A stretch of 64,000 nucleotides of DNA from Erythrobacter colymbi (GTDB taxonomy: Bacteria; Pseudomonadota; Alphaproteobacteria; Sphingomonadales; Sphingomonadaceae): NCBI RefSeq assembly GCF_002155685.1, contig NZ_MUYK01000014.1:1-64000 (forward strand). Direction: 5' to 3'. The notes below the pieces were generated by a model, which made no database searches, was not told the origin of the DNA, and saw only the letters and a program-made list of their open reading frames with translations. Below are positions 27,359-37,781 of this stretch, one piece after another (within the stretch, counting starts at the first letter, position 1; every line of letters begins with the position of its first letter). The translations under genes were made by a program, and so were the position numbers.

Positions 27359-27435
27359 TGGTCGGGACGAGAGGATTCGAACCTCCGACCCCCACACCCC
27401 CAGTGTGATGCGCTACCAGGCTGCGCTACGTCCCG
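27359..27435 (-). tRNA. tRNA-Pro (GGG)
   Basis: Minus-strand cloverleaf with acceptor CGGGACG / CGTCCCG, discriminator A and encoded CCA (27359-27361). The anticodon stem TCACA / TGTGG encloses loop CTGGGGG, giving anticodon GGG. The T arm is GGAGGTTCGAATCC. The flanking DNA (27251-27358 and 27436-27635) holds no gene I can see. Confidence 0.95.
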
Positions 27436-27635
27436 TCACCAGTGGAGCGGGGCCTATAGGGCGCGAGTCTTGCACTGGCAAGCGGGTTTGGAAGGGGATG
27501 TGGTGTTGCCTGTGTGCATCGCGGTGAGCGGGCGCGATTGCGACATCCTTGCATTGCTGCTAGGCGCGCCCACTTGAACGCTCGGGGGGCACGGCCCCTC
27601 GCACGATATTCACGGGATCTGACGGGCCTTATCGC

Positions 27636-27965
27636 ATGACAATCGAACTTCTTGCCGCCGCCGGGGCGGGTGCCCCTTCGGGTGCCGCCATGTGGATGAA
27701 CCTCGTGCCGATCGTCGGCATGATCGCGATCTTCTGGTTCCTGATCATCAGCCCGCAGATGAAGAAGCAGAAGGCGCACCAGCAGAAGATCGCCGGTGTA
27801 AAGAAGGGCGACCAGGTCGTCACCGCGGGCGGGCTTGTCGGCAAGGTGGTGAAGGTCGACGAGACCTTCGTCGAGCTCGAACTGGGCACCAATGTCCGCG
27901 TCAAGGCGATCAAGTCGACGCTGGGCGACATCATCCCGCCGGGCGGCTCGCCCGCCAACGACTGA
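27636..27965 (+). CDS. yajC: Preprotein translocase subunit YajC
   Basis: 109-aa single-pass inner-membrane partner of SecDF. The hydrophobic segment LVPIVGMIAIFWFLIISPQ is followed by the conserved KKQKAHQQKIAGVKKGDQVV and a small soluble domain. It starts the yajC-secD-secF operon. Confidence 0.95.
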   Translation: MTIELLAAAGAGAPSGAAMWMNLVPIVGMIAIFWFLIISPQMKKQKAHQQKIAGVKKGDQVVTAGGLVGKVVKVDETFVELELGTNVRVKAIKSTLGDIIPPGGSPAND

Positions 27966-28022
27966 TCCGGCCGGCCGCGCGCCTGCCGCACCCCTGTTCC
28001 TTGCGTGTGAGACACTGACGCA

Positions 28023-29612
28023 ATGCTTGATTTCCCCCTCTGGAAGAGGCTCTCGCTATGGGCGATCACGCTCGCGGCCTCGCTCTTGGCGCTGCCTTCG
28101 CTGTTCAACGTGGCGGGGCTGGACTGGCCCTCGGCGCTGCCCGATCCGCAGGTCAACCTCGGCCTCGACCTTGCCGGCGGCTCGCACCTGCTGCTTGAAG
28201 CCAAGGCGGGCGATGTGCGCGCCCAGCGGCTCGAGGCGATGGAAGAGAACGTGCGCCAGCTGATGCGCAACGCCAACCCGCGCATCCGCATCGGCGATGT
28301 CTCGACCGCGGGGGGCGAGCTGTCCTTCATCCTCGAGAACGCTGCCGATATCGACCGGGCGCGCGGGCTGATCGAGCCGGCGATGCAGGGCTCGACCACG
28401 GTCCGCGAATGGGAGCTGAAGGTTGTCGACGGGCAGCGCATCGTGCTCACGCAGACCGAGGCGGGCATCAACCAGGCGATCGACGAATCCATGAACGGCG
28501 CGATCGACGTCGTGCGCCGCCGTATCGACGAACTGGGCACGCGCGAGCCGACCATCATCCGCCAGGGCAGCACCCGCATCGTGGTGCAGGTGCCCGGCCT
28601 TCAGGACCCGGCGGGGCTCAAGAAGCTGCTCGGCCAGACCGCGCAGCTCGAATTCAAGCTGGTCGATCTCGATGCCCTGCCGAGCGACGTGCAGGCCGGT
28701 GTCGCGCGCGCGGGCAGCCAGATTTTCCCCTACGCCGACGGGCAGAGCGGGGCGATCGCGGTAAAGCGCCTCGGCGGGATCCGCGGCGACAACCTCACCG
28801 GCGCGCAGGCGGGCCGCGATCCGCAGAACAACCAGAGCGTCGTCACCATCACCTTCGATGCGCAGGGCGGGGCGAAGTTCGCCAAGCTGACCACCGAGAA
28901 CGTGGGCAAGCCCTTCGCGATCATCCTCGACAAGCAGGTGCTCTCCGCTCCCAACATCAACGAGCCGATCATCGGCGGGCGGGCGCAGATTTCGGGCAAC
29001 TTCACGCCCGAAAGCGCCAACAACCTCGCCATCGCGCTCAAGTCGGGCGCGCTGCCGGTGCCGCTGACGGTGGTCGAGGAACGCACCGTCGGACCTGATC
29101 TCGGCGCGGACTCGATCCGCAAGGGGCTGCTCGCGATGGGCATCGGCAGCCTTGCGGTGATCGCGCTGATGGTGGCGAGCTACGGCCGCTTCGGCGTCTA
29201 CGCCACGGTGGCGCTGGTGTTCAACGTGCTGATGCTGCTCGGCCTGATGGCGCTGGGCGGCTTCACGCTGAGCCTGCCGGGCATCGCGGGCTTCGTCATC
29301 ACCATCGGCGCGGCGGTCGACGCCAACGTGCTGATCAACGAGCGTATCCGCGAGGAGCGCAAGCGCGGCCGCAGGGTCATCGCCGCGGTCGAGACCGGCT
29401 ACACCGAAGCCAGCCGCGCGATCTGGGACGCGAACATCACCAACGTCATCTCGGGCGTTGCCCTTTTCGCCTTCGGCTCCGGGCCGGTGAAGGGCTTTGC
29501 CGTGGTGCTGGTGATCGGCATCATCACCTCGGTGTTCACCGGCGTGACCCTGACCCGCATGTTCGTCGCCGGGTGGCTGCGCAAGGCGCGCCCCAACGAC
29601 ATCAACATCTGA
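28023..29612 (+). CDS. secD: Protein translocase subunit SecD
   Basis: 529-aa RND-type membrane protein that uses proton motive force to pull translocated proteins out of SecYEG on the periplasmic side. The N-terminal membrane segment is followed by the P1 domain with NLGLDLAGGSHLLLE and by six membrane helices with GFVITIGAAVDANVLINERIREE. It ends 13 bases before secF. Confidence 0.96.
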   Translation: MLDFPLWKRLSLWAITLAASLLALPSLFNVAGLDWPSALPDPQVNLGLDLAGGSHLLLEAKAGDVRAQRLEAMEENVRQLMRNANPRIRIGDVSTAGGELSFILENAADIDRARGLIEPAMQGSTTVREWELKVVDGQRIVLTQTEAGINQAIDESMNGAIDVVRRRIDELGTREPTIIRQGSTRIVVQVPGLQDPAGLKKLLGQTAQLEFKLVDLDALPSDVQAGVARAGSQIFPYADGQSGAIAVKRLGGIRGDNLTGAQAGRDPQNNQSVVTITFDAQGGAKFAKLTTENVGKPFAIILDKQVLSAPNINEPIIGGRAQISGNFTPESANNLAIALKSGALPVPLTVVEERTVGPDLGADSIRKGLLAMGIGSLAVIALMVASYGRFGVYATVALVFNVLMLLGLMALGGFTLSLPGIAGFVITIGAAVDANVLINERIREERKRGRRVIAAVETGYTEASRAIWDANITNVISGVALFAFGSGPVKGFAVVLVIGIITSVFTGVTLTRMFVAGWLRKARPNDINI

Positions 29613-29625
29613 GGAGCACGAGACG

Positions 29626-30603
29626 ATGAAACTCCTGAAGCTCGTCCCCGACGACACCAACATCAAGTTCCTCAAGCTGCGCGTGCCGTTCTTCGTGCTG
29701 AGCCTCGTGTTGATCGTGGGGAGCTGGACCGCGGTCGCGATCAACGGCCTCAACTTCGGCGTCGACTTCGCCGGGGGGCAGGAAGTGCGCATGACCTTCA
29801 CCAAGCAGGCCGAAGCGCCGATCCCGTCCCTGCGCGAGCTGGTCGGCGGGCTCGGCTATGGCGAGCCGGTGGTGCAGGAATTCGGCGCCAAGAACCAGGT
29901 CTCGATCCGCGTCGCTTTGCCCGAAGGGGCCGAGGACACGCCGGGCGCGGCCACCGCGATCGGCGACAAGGTGATCGCCACGATCACCAAGTCCTATCCC
30001 GATGCGCGCAAGGACGGGAACGACACCGTGTCCGGCAAGGTCGCCGGCGAGTTCCGCGATCAGGCGATCCTCGCGCTGCTGGCGGCGATGGCGGCCGTGG
30101 CGGCCTATATCTGGGTGCGCTTCGAATGGCAGTTCGGTGCGGGCGCGATGTTTGCGCTGGTGCACGACGTGTCGGTCACGATCGGCCTGTTCGCCGTCAC
30201 GCAGATGGAGTTCAGCCTCCAGATCGTCGCCGCGATCCTCGCGATCATCGGCTACTCGCTCAACGACACCATCGTCGTCTATGACCGCATCCGCGAGAAC
30301 ATGAAGAAGTACCGCAAGATGGAGATGTTCGACCTGCTCGACCTCTCCGTCAACGAGACGCTCTCGCGCACGGTGATGACCTCGCTGACGCTGTTCATCG
30401 CGCTGATCCCGCTGCTGTTCTTCGGGCCGGAGAGCCTGTTCGGCATGGTCGCGGCGATCACCGTGGGCCTGTTCATCGGCACCTATTCGTCGATCTACAT
30501 GGCCGGCGCGCTGCTGATCTGGATGGGGGTGACGACCAACAGCTTCGTCCCCACCGAGACCGCGGTCGACCGTCAGGAAAAGCTCGCCCGCGGCGAGGGC
30601 TGA
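29626..30603 (+). CDS. secF: Protein translocase subunit SecF
   Basis: 325-aa partner of SecD. It shows NGLNFGVDFAGGQEVRM in the P1-like region and the hallmark GYSLNDTIVVYDRIRENM in the membrane domain, followed by NETLSRTVMTSLT. An AGGAGC ribosome-binding site lies before the ATG. It is convergent with the glycosyltransferase, 13 bases apart. Confidence 0.96.
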   Translation: MKLLKLVPDDTNIKFLKLRVPFFVLSLVLIVGSWTAVAINGLNFGVDFAGGQEVRMTFTKQAEAPIPSLRELVGGLGYGEPVVQEFGAKNQVSIRVALPEGAEDTPGAATAIGDKVIATITKSYPDARKDGNDTVSGKVAGEFRDQAILALLAAMAAVAAYIWVRFEWQFGAGAMFALVHDVSVTIGLFAVTQMEFSLQIVAAILAIIGYSLNDTIVVYDRIRENMKKYRKMEMFDLLDLSVNETLSRTVMTSLTLFIALIPLLFFGPESLFGMVAAITVGLFIGTYSSIYMAGALLIWMGVTTNSFVPTETAVDRQEKLARGEG

Positions 30604-30616
30604 AGGGTGGGGAGGC

Positions 30617-31801
30617 TCACGCTTCCCCGACCAGCCTTTCATAATGCGCCGCCAGCGCTGCGGCGTTGGCGTCCCAGCTGAAGCTCTCTGTCAGCGCTGC
30701 CACCGCCTCGCGCGGGGGCGGGGCGGCGAGGATGTCGTTGACCGCCGCCGCTACGGCCTCGGGGGTGCGCGGCACCAGCCGTCCGGCGGTGTCACTGTTG
30801 ATCAGCTCGCGCGCGCCGCCCACGTCGCTCGTCACCACTGGCGTCCCGCAGGCGAGCGCCTCGACCCATGCGTTGGCCAGACCTTCGCTCACCGTCGGCA
30901 GCACCATCGCATCCGCAGCCGAAAGGATCAGCGGCAGCAGGTCATGGTCGATCGATCCGGCGAAATAGACCCGCTCGGCCAAACCCTCGCTCGCCGCCAG
31001 CGCGCGAAGCCGGGCCTCGTCCTCGCCCTTGCCGATCAGGATCAGCCGCGTTTCCGGAATCGACTTCAGCGCGGCGATCGCAATGGCTTGCCCCTTGCGC
31101 TCGATCAGCGCGCCCACGCAGGCGAGAAGCGGCGCCTTGTCGGGCAGGGCAAAGCCCAGTTCCTCGGACAGCTGGCGGCGCAATTGCGGGTGATCGAAAG
31201 GCCGGAAGCGGTCACGGTCAAGCCCGGTGTAATGCAGCGTGATCTTGCCGCGATCCATGCCCAGCGCCGCCATCTGCCCGGCAAGATCCTCGCTCACCGC
31301 GAGCAAGCCCGTTGCCGCCGCAGCCGCATCGAGCATCTGCCGCCGCGCGAAGCCTTCCTTGCCCCACAGGGTGATGTCACTCCCCCGCGCCTTGATCGAC
31401 AGCGGCAGGCCCAGCGCGCCCGCGATCTGCGCGGCGGCAGGGCCGTCGGGAAAGAAGAACTGCGCGTCGATCACGTCGACCGGGGTTTCGGCATGGATGC
31501 GCTTCGCCAGCGGCAGCACCGCGGCGGCGATCGCGGCCGCATTGCGCCGCGCGCCGATGCGCGGGATCAGCGTGAAGCGCGGGCGGTGGATGGTGATCCC
31601 GCCCTCGACACTCACGGCCGGAAGATCGGCGAGCGGGCGATAGCGCCCCAGCGCCAGCGGCGGCAGGCCGATGGGGTTCACCAGCGTCACCCGCCAGTCC
31701 CCGCGCTTTGCCAGCGCCTCCAGCGAGCGCGCGACGAAGGTCCCGAACCGCGGATTGACCGGGTTGGGATAGAGCGTGGACAGGGCGAGCACGTGCTTCA
31801 C
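30617..31801 (-). CDS. Glycosyltransferase family 4 protein
   Basis: 394-aa GT-B fold transferase that uses a nucleotide sugar. The C-terminal donor domain shows LACVGALIERKGQAIAIAAL, AGSIDHDLLPLILSAADAMV and the EX7E-type stretch EGLANAWVE followed by ACGTPVVTSDVGGARELI. Acceptor unknown, probably an exopolysaccharide or cell-envelope glycan. Stands alone, with an XRE regulator upstream on the same strand. Confidence 0.9.
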   Translation of the reverse strand: MKHVLALSTLYPNPVNPRFGTFVARSLEALAKRGDWRVTLVNPIGLPPLALGRYRPLADLPAVSVEGGITIHRPRFTLIPRIGARRNAAAIAAAVLPLAKRIHAETPVDVIDAQFFFPDGPAAAQIAGALGLPLSIKARGSDITLWGKEGFARRQMLDAAAAATGLLAVSEDLAGQMAALGMDRGKITLHYTGLDRDRFRPFDHPQLRRQLSEELGFALPDKAPLLACVGALIERKGQAIAIAALKSIPETRLILIGKGEDEARLRALAASEGLAERVYFAGSIDHDLLPLILSAADAMVLPTVSEGLANAWVEALACGTPVVTSDVGGARELINSDTAGRLVPRTPEAVAAAVNDILAAPPPREAVAALTESFSWDANAAALAAHYERLVGEA

Positions 31802-31826
31802 GAGAAGGCTCCTATCACGTGCGGGG

Positions 31827-32405
31827 TTAAAGCGCCCTCACAAGCATGAAGGCGACCGCGATCCACGGCGGATTGTCGACCACCACCTGCTTATGCCCCG
31901 CACCGGGCGGGAGCAGGCCGACCAGAGTGCCGCGCCGGTCGATCAGCCGCCCGAAGGCGAAGCGCCCGCCGGGGCGGGGGACAAGGCAGTCGCGGTTGAC
32001 TGCGCTGAGGGCCTCGTCCGGATCGAGCGGGCGCAGCCACACGAGATCGCCCGGGCGATATTCGCCCACGCTCTGCGTCACGGCGAGCACCACCGGGGGA
32101 GGGCCGCCTTCAGGCGCAAGCGCGGAAGGGGCGAGCGCCTCGCGCGGGGCGGAGAGCGCCTCGGCCCCGTTTGCGCCGAGTTCGGCAACGATCCGCGCGG
32201 GCGCATCGCTCTCGGCGCGCATCAGGCTGGCCGGATCGACGCTGAGCGCGGCGGCGATCTTGTTCATCCATCCGAGCGAGAGCTGGCGCATCCCCGTCTC
32301 CAGCCGCCCGATGGTCTGCGCGGTGGTCGGCGGATCGCAGGCCGCGGCGAGATCGGCGAGGGTGAGGCCCTTGGCCTTGCGGATGTCGCGGATACGGTTG
32401 GTCAT
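31827..32405 (-). CDS. XRE-family regulator with S24/LexA-like C-terminal domain
   Basis: 192 aa. Residues 2-60 are an XRE helix-turn-helix (IRDIRKAKGLTLADLAAACD, then TIGRLETGMRQLS). Residues 110-190 resemble a LexA/CI-type S24 fold (VGEYRPGDLVWLRPLDPDEAL, CLVPRPGGRFAFGRLI) but I see no clear Ser-Lys protease pair. Phage-repressor ancestry is possible. The ATG at 32405 is chosen over a much longer, non-protein-like frame. It is divergent from the DUF6456 gene, 108 bases away. Confidence 0.8.
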   Translation of the reverse strand: MTNRIRDIRKAKGLTLADLAAACDPPTTAQTIGRLETGMRQLSLGWMNKIAAALSVDPASLMRAESDAPARIVAELGANGAEALSAPREALAPSALAPEGGPPPVVLAVTQSVGEYRPGDLVWLRPLDPDEALSAVNRDCLVPRPGGRFAFGRLIDRRGTLVGLLPPGAGHKQVVVDNPPWIAVAFMLVRAL

Positions 32406-32513
32406 GTCATCAACCCTGTTGCGTGGCTCACCTGATTTAACCGGATTGGTTTTCACTTTCCTACAGGCAATCCGTCTTGGCAAGTCCTTCGCGCAACAAG
32501 CGGAGGAATAGAC

Positions 32514-32996
32514 ATGAAGCGCCATCTGGTCGAACGCGAACTCACCCCCGAAGGCCCGCGCCAGCGCGCGCCCGCACCCGGAGGGCTGCGCCGCTCGCGC
32601 TCGGTGACGGTCAACCTCGCCGAAAGCCCGCTCGCCTGGCTCCACGCGCGCGGGCATCTTTCGCAGCGATTGTTCGACGCGGGCGAGGCCCTGCGCAGCG
32701 ATTACGAGCGCAGCGCGCTTCCCGCCAACATTACCATGCGCTGGGACCCGGTGCGCAGCGTCTCGACCGCGCCCGGCGAGCTCGATCCGACCGAAAAGCA
32801 GATCGCCGCGCGCCAGCGGTTCGACGGAGCGATCCGGATGGCGGGGCGGGGGCTGGAGGACATCCTGTGGCGCGTCGTCTGCGCGGGCGAGCCGCTGCCC
32901 GAGGCCGAAAAGCGCCTCGGCTGGCCGACCCGTAGCGGCAAGCTGGTGCTCAGGATTGCGCTCGAGCGGGTGGCGGAGTTCTACCGGATCACCTGA
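32514..32996 (+). CDS. DUF6456 domain protein
   Basis: 160 aa. The N-terminus is basic; the C-terminal 120 residues match the alphaproteobacterial DUF6456 pattern (ESPLAWLHARGHLSQRLFDA, then ALPANITMRWDPV and RSGKLVLRIALERVAEFY). The last segment looks like a helix-turn-helix of DNA-binding or replication-associated type. An AGGAATAG ribosome-binding site precedes the ATG. The function is unknown. Confidence 0.8.
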   Translation: MKRHLVERELTPEGPRQRAPAPGGLRRSRSVTVNLAESPLAWLHARGHLSQRLFDAGEALRSDYERSALPANITMRWDPVRSVSTAPGELDPTEKQIAARQRFDGAIRMAGRGLEDILWRVVCAGEPLPEAEKRLGWPTRSGKLVLRIALERVAEFYRIT

Positions 32997-33003
32997 GCTT
33001 CGA

Positions 33004-33249
33004 TCAGTCGGGCAACTGGTCGGTGGCGAGCTTGTAGAAACCGCCCACCGCAATGGCGGTAAAGGCCACGGCGAAGAACAGCGTGAACACGGACGGCTCG
33101 AAATCGCGGCTCAGGAACAGCGCCTTGCGGGTGGCGCGGGTCATGGCCCATTCGGGGACTTCGCTCGGAACCATCCAGATGTAGAACAGGTAGGGGCCCC
33201 ACAGCGAGAACACCAGAATTCCGAAAGCGGCCTTGATTTCCTTTGGCAT
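33004..33249 (-). CDS. Small two-helix membrane protein
   Basis: 81 aa with two membrane helices (AAFGILVFSLWGPYLFYIWM and LFFAVAFTAIAVGGFYKLAT). Not recognised. The ATG at 33249 is inside the C-terminal extension of the UDG-family gene in another frame, a 109-base same-strand overlap, which suggests one of the two ends is not as drawn. Confidence 0.5.
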   Translation of the reverse strand: MPKEIKAAFGILVFSLWGPYLFYIWMVPSEVPEWAMTRATRKALFLSRDFEPSVFTLFFAVAFTAIAVGGFYKLATDQLPD

Positions 33250-33919
33250 GTGCGATCCCACAGGTGATTGGCTTTGCACGTAAAAATGCCATGCGGGCGT
33301 TGAAAGGGCGTTTCGCCCGCGCTTGCCAGTTGCGCTGCAATCATGGCGCGCAGCGGCGGCAGCACTTCGGTCTCGAAACAAGGATGCTTCGTCATCCACA
33401 GCCGCGATCGCCATGCGGGGTGGGGGAGGGCGACGAAGGGCAGATCCTCGCCGAAGCGGGCGACCCTTTCGGTGAGCGAGAGGCGCTTCAGCTGCGGCAG
33501 ATAGCGCGCCTGGGCATGGACGCCGACCAGCAGGGTCAGGCGGTCTTGCGGCAGCATGCCGAGCACCGCGTCATGCCATTGCGGGGCGCACTCCTTGCGC
33601 GGCGGTGCGTCTCCCCCGGCGGCGCGGCCGGGATAGCAGAAGCCCATCGGCATCTGCGCCACGAGGCCCTCGTCATAGAATGTCGCCTTGTCGATCCCCA
33701 GCCAGTCGCGCAGCCGGTCGCCGCTGTCATCGTCCCACGGCACGCCACTGGCGTGGACCCTGGTGCCGGGTGCCTGTCCGATGATGAGGATGCGCGCCGT
33801 GGCGGAAAAACGCGCGATCGGGCGCGGGCCGAGCGGCAGGTCGCCCGCGCACAGGGTGCAGGCGGCGATCCGGCGCTTGAGGTCCGCGATGGTGTCGTCT
33901 GGCCCCCCGCCGGGGCCGC

Positions 33920-33923
<4 letters not shown>
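33141..33923 (-). CDS. Uracil-DNA glycosylase superfamily protein with C-terminal extension
   Basis: 260 aa. Two N-terminal Cys (RRIAACTLCAGDLP) fit half of the iron-sulfur site of family 4 enzymes. The active-site motif is ILIIGQAPGTRVHASG, with PWDDDSGDRLRDWLG next and a distal ALPHPAWRSR. Predicted to excise uracil or another damaged base. Similar proteins end near residue 200; here about 55 low-quality residues (from PFQRPHGIFTCK) run over the start of the next gene, as if the original stop was lost. The start overlaps the ABC-F stop (ATGA), so they are coupled. Confidence 0.78.
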
Positions 33924-35764
<1,841 letters not shown>

Positions 35765-35878
35765 GGCCCGCGCCACCTAGGGACTGGGCGGGCAGGCGGC
35801 AAGGGTGCAAGGGTGATCCGGTTCAGTCCCGCGAAAGGCGAGGCGTTGCACAGGCGCGATCAAACGGAGGAAATGCCC

Positions 35879-36622
35879 ATGATCAAGCCCGCTCTCGCCC
35901 TGCTCGTCGCCTCGGCGATGGTGCTGCCCGCTGCCGCTTTCGCCGCGCCGCAGATCACGATTGCGCCCGCCGGCCCGGTGGTCGAGCTCTCCGCCTATCA
36001 GGAAGTGACGACCGCCCCCGAGTTCGCCACCATCAGCGCCGGTGTCGTCACCGAGGCACCGACCGCGAGCGAGGCGATGCGCCAGAACGCGGCGCAGATG
36101 AGCAAGGTGATCGCCAAGATCAAGGCGCTCGGCATCGCCGAGAAGGACATCCAGACCAGCAGCGTCAGCCTCGGCGCGCAATATGACTACGAGATCAGCA
36201 CCGCCAAGTTCCGCGCCTATCAGGCCACGAACCGCGTCAGCGTGGTGCTGCGCAAGGTCGAGGATACGGGCCGCGTGCTCGATGCGCTGGTCGAAGCCGG
36301 CGCGACCGATCTCTACGGGCCGGAATTCGGTTCCGACAATCGGGCACCCGCTTACGCAGAGGCCCGTGCCAAGGCCGTCGCCTTGTTGGAAGAACAGGCG
36401 AAGGCCTATGCCAAGATGCTCGGCTATGACGGTGTGAAGGTGCTTTCGGTCACGGAGGGCGCGAGCGTCGGCCTGCCCGTGTTCGAAGCCTCGGCCGACG
36501 CCGCCCGCGCAGCCGCTGCCGTAGCCACTTCCACCCCGATCCTGCCCGGTCAGGTCACGAGCGGGGTGAGCGTCAGCATCACCTACGAACTGGTCGGCAA
36601 GACCGCCGCCGGAACCAAGTGA
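35879..36622 (+). CDS. SIMPL domain (DUF541) periplasmic protein
   Basis: 247 aa. A signal peptide (ALALLVASAMVLPAAAFAAP) is followed by a SIMPL domain with the typical VELSAYQEVTTAPEFATIS and IQTSSVSLGAQYDYE. Members are periplasmic or outer-membrane-associated proteins with vague stress roles. ATG 35879 is chosen because GGAGG ends 8 bases upstream; ATG 35873 is too close to it. Confidence 0.88.
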   Translation: MIKPALALLVASAMVLPAAAFAAPQITIAPAGPVVELSAYQEVTTAPEFATISAGVVTEAPTASEAMRQNAAQMSKVIAKIKALGIAEKDIQTSSVSLGAQYDYEISTAKFRAYQATNRVSVVLRKVEDTGRVLDALVEAGATDLYGPEFGSDNRAPAYAEARAKAVALLEEQAKAYAKMLGYDGVKVLSVTEGASVGLPVFEASADAARAAAAVATSTPILPGQVTSGVSVSITYELVGKTAAGTK

Positions 36623-36669
36623 GCCATTCACGGCTTGTTCAATGGACACCCGCTAGAAGCGATCCCGTG

Positions 36670-36978
36670 ATGAAAAACCGTCTCGCCCTCTGTCTCGCTC
36701 CGATCGCCGCGCTTGCGCTGGCGGGCACCGCCGTGTCCGCGCAGGATCAGCCGCGCGGCGACCAGGGCGAAGCGCGGCGCGAGGCGCAGGCGGGCAACAT
36801 CATGCGCTCGAGCGAGATCGAGGCGCGCATCCTGCCGACCATGCGCGATGCCGAATATTTGGGCTTTGCCTATGATTCGACCGCGCGGGCCTATCGCCTC
36901 AAGTTCATCAAGGATGGTCGCGTGACCTATGTCGATGTCGATGCCCGCACCGGGCGGATCATCGGCCGGTCGCGCTGA
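36670..36978 (+). CDS. PepSY domain secreted protein
   Basis: 102 aa: a signal peptide (LALCLAPIAALALAGTAVSA) then one PepSY-like domain ending AYRLKFIKDGRVTYVDVDAR and TGRIIGRSR. Such small periplasmic proteins often precede a two-component system, as here (OmpR/PhoQ-like pair at 37103), and may inhibit proteases or modulate the sensor. Follows the SIMPL gene by 47 bases. Confidence 0.82.
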   Translation: MKNRLALCLAPIAALALAGTAVSAQDQPRGDQGEARREAQAGNIMRSSEIEARILPTMRDAEYLGFAYDSTARAYRLKFIKDGRVTYVDVDARTGRIIGRSR

Positions 36979-37102
36979 CATTCACGCAGCCATGCGATTT
37001 CAGCGGGGGACAGCAGCGGGCAGGGCGCGTAGCGCTTGCTTGACGCTCGCGTGCCAAAAGCGCACGAACCTGCGCGATTTTTAACGAGGAAACCGGGGAA
37101 AC

Positions 37103-37780
37103 ATGCGCATTCTGATCGTCGAAGACGAACCCACCCTCGGCGCGCAGCTCAAGAGCACGCTAGAAGGTCAGGGCTATGCCGTCGACCTTTCGACCGATGG
37201 CGAGGACGGGCACTTCATGGGCTCGACCGAGGATTACGACGCGGTCGTGCTCGACCTCGGCCTGCCCGAGATCGACGGGCTGACTGTGCTCGGCATGTGG
37301 CGGCGCGAGGGGCGCACCTTCCCCGTGCTGGTGCTGACCGCGCGTGACAGCTGGTCTGACAAGGTGGCGGGCCTTGATGCGGGTGCGGATGATTACCTCG
37401 CCAAGCCGTTTCAGACCGAGGAACTGATCGCCCGTCTGCGCGCGCTGATCCGCCGTGCTTCGGGCAATACCTCGTCCGAACTCACCGCCGGCGACGTGCG
37501 GCTGGACACCCGCTCGGGCCGTGTCACGCTCGCGGGCGAACCGGTCAAGCTGACCGCGCAGGAATACAAGCTGCTCTCCTACCTGATGCACCACAAGGGC
37601 AAGGTGGTAAGCCGCACCGAACTGATCGAGCATATCTACGATCAGGATTTCGACCGGGATTCGAACACCATCGAAGTCTTCGTCACCCGCATCCGCAAGA
37701 AGCTCGGCGCAGACGTGATTACCACCATCCGTGGCCTCGGTTACAGCCTCGACGACCCCGCCGACCAGCCGCGCGCCTGA
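37103..37780 (+). CDS. OmpR/PhoB-type response regulator
   Basis: 225 aa. The receiver domain has acidic residues E7/D8, phosphoacceptor Asp51 in VVLDLGLP, and the Lys of DDYLAKPFQTEEL. The C-terminal winged helix shows LTAQEYKLLSYLMHHKG and TIEVFVTRIRKKLGAD. It is followed immediately by its cognate kinase. With the PepSY protein upstream, an envelope or cation stress role like PhoPQ is a fair guess only. Confidence 0.93.
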   Translation: MRILIVEDEPTLGAQLKSTLEGQGYAVDLSTDGEDGHFMGSTEDYDAVVLDLGLPEIDGLTVLGMWRREGRTFPVLVLTARDSWSDKVAGLDAGADDYLAKPFQTEELIARLRALIRRASGNTSSELTAGDVRLDTRSGRVTLAGEPVKLTAQEYKLLSYLMHHKGKVVSRTELIEHIYDQDFDRDSNTIEVFVTRIRKKLGADVITTIRGLGYSLDDPADQPRA

Positions 37781-37781
37781 C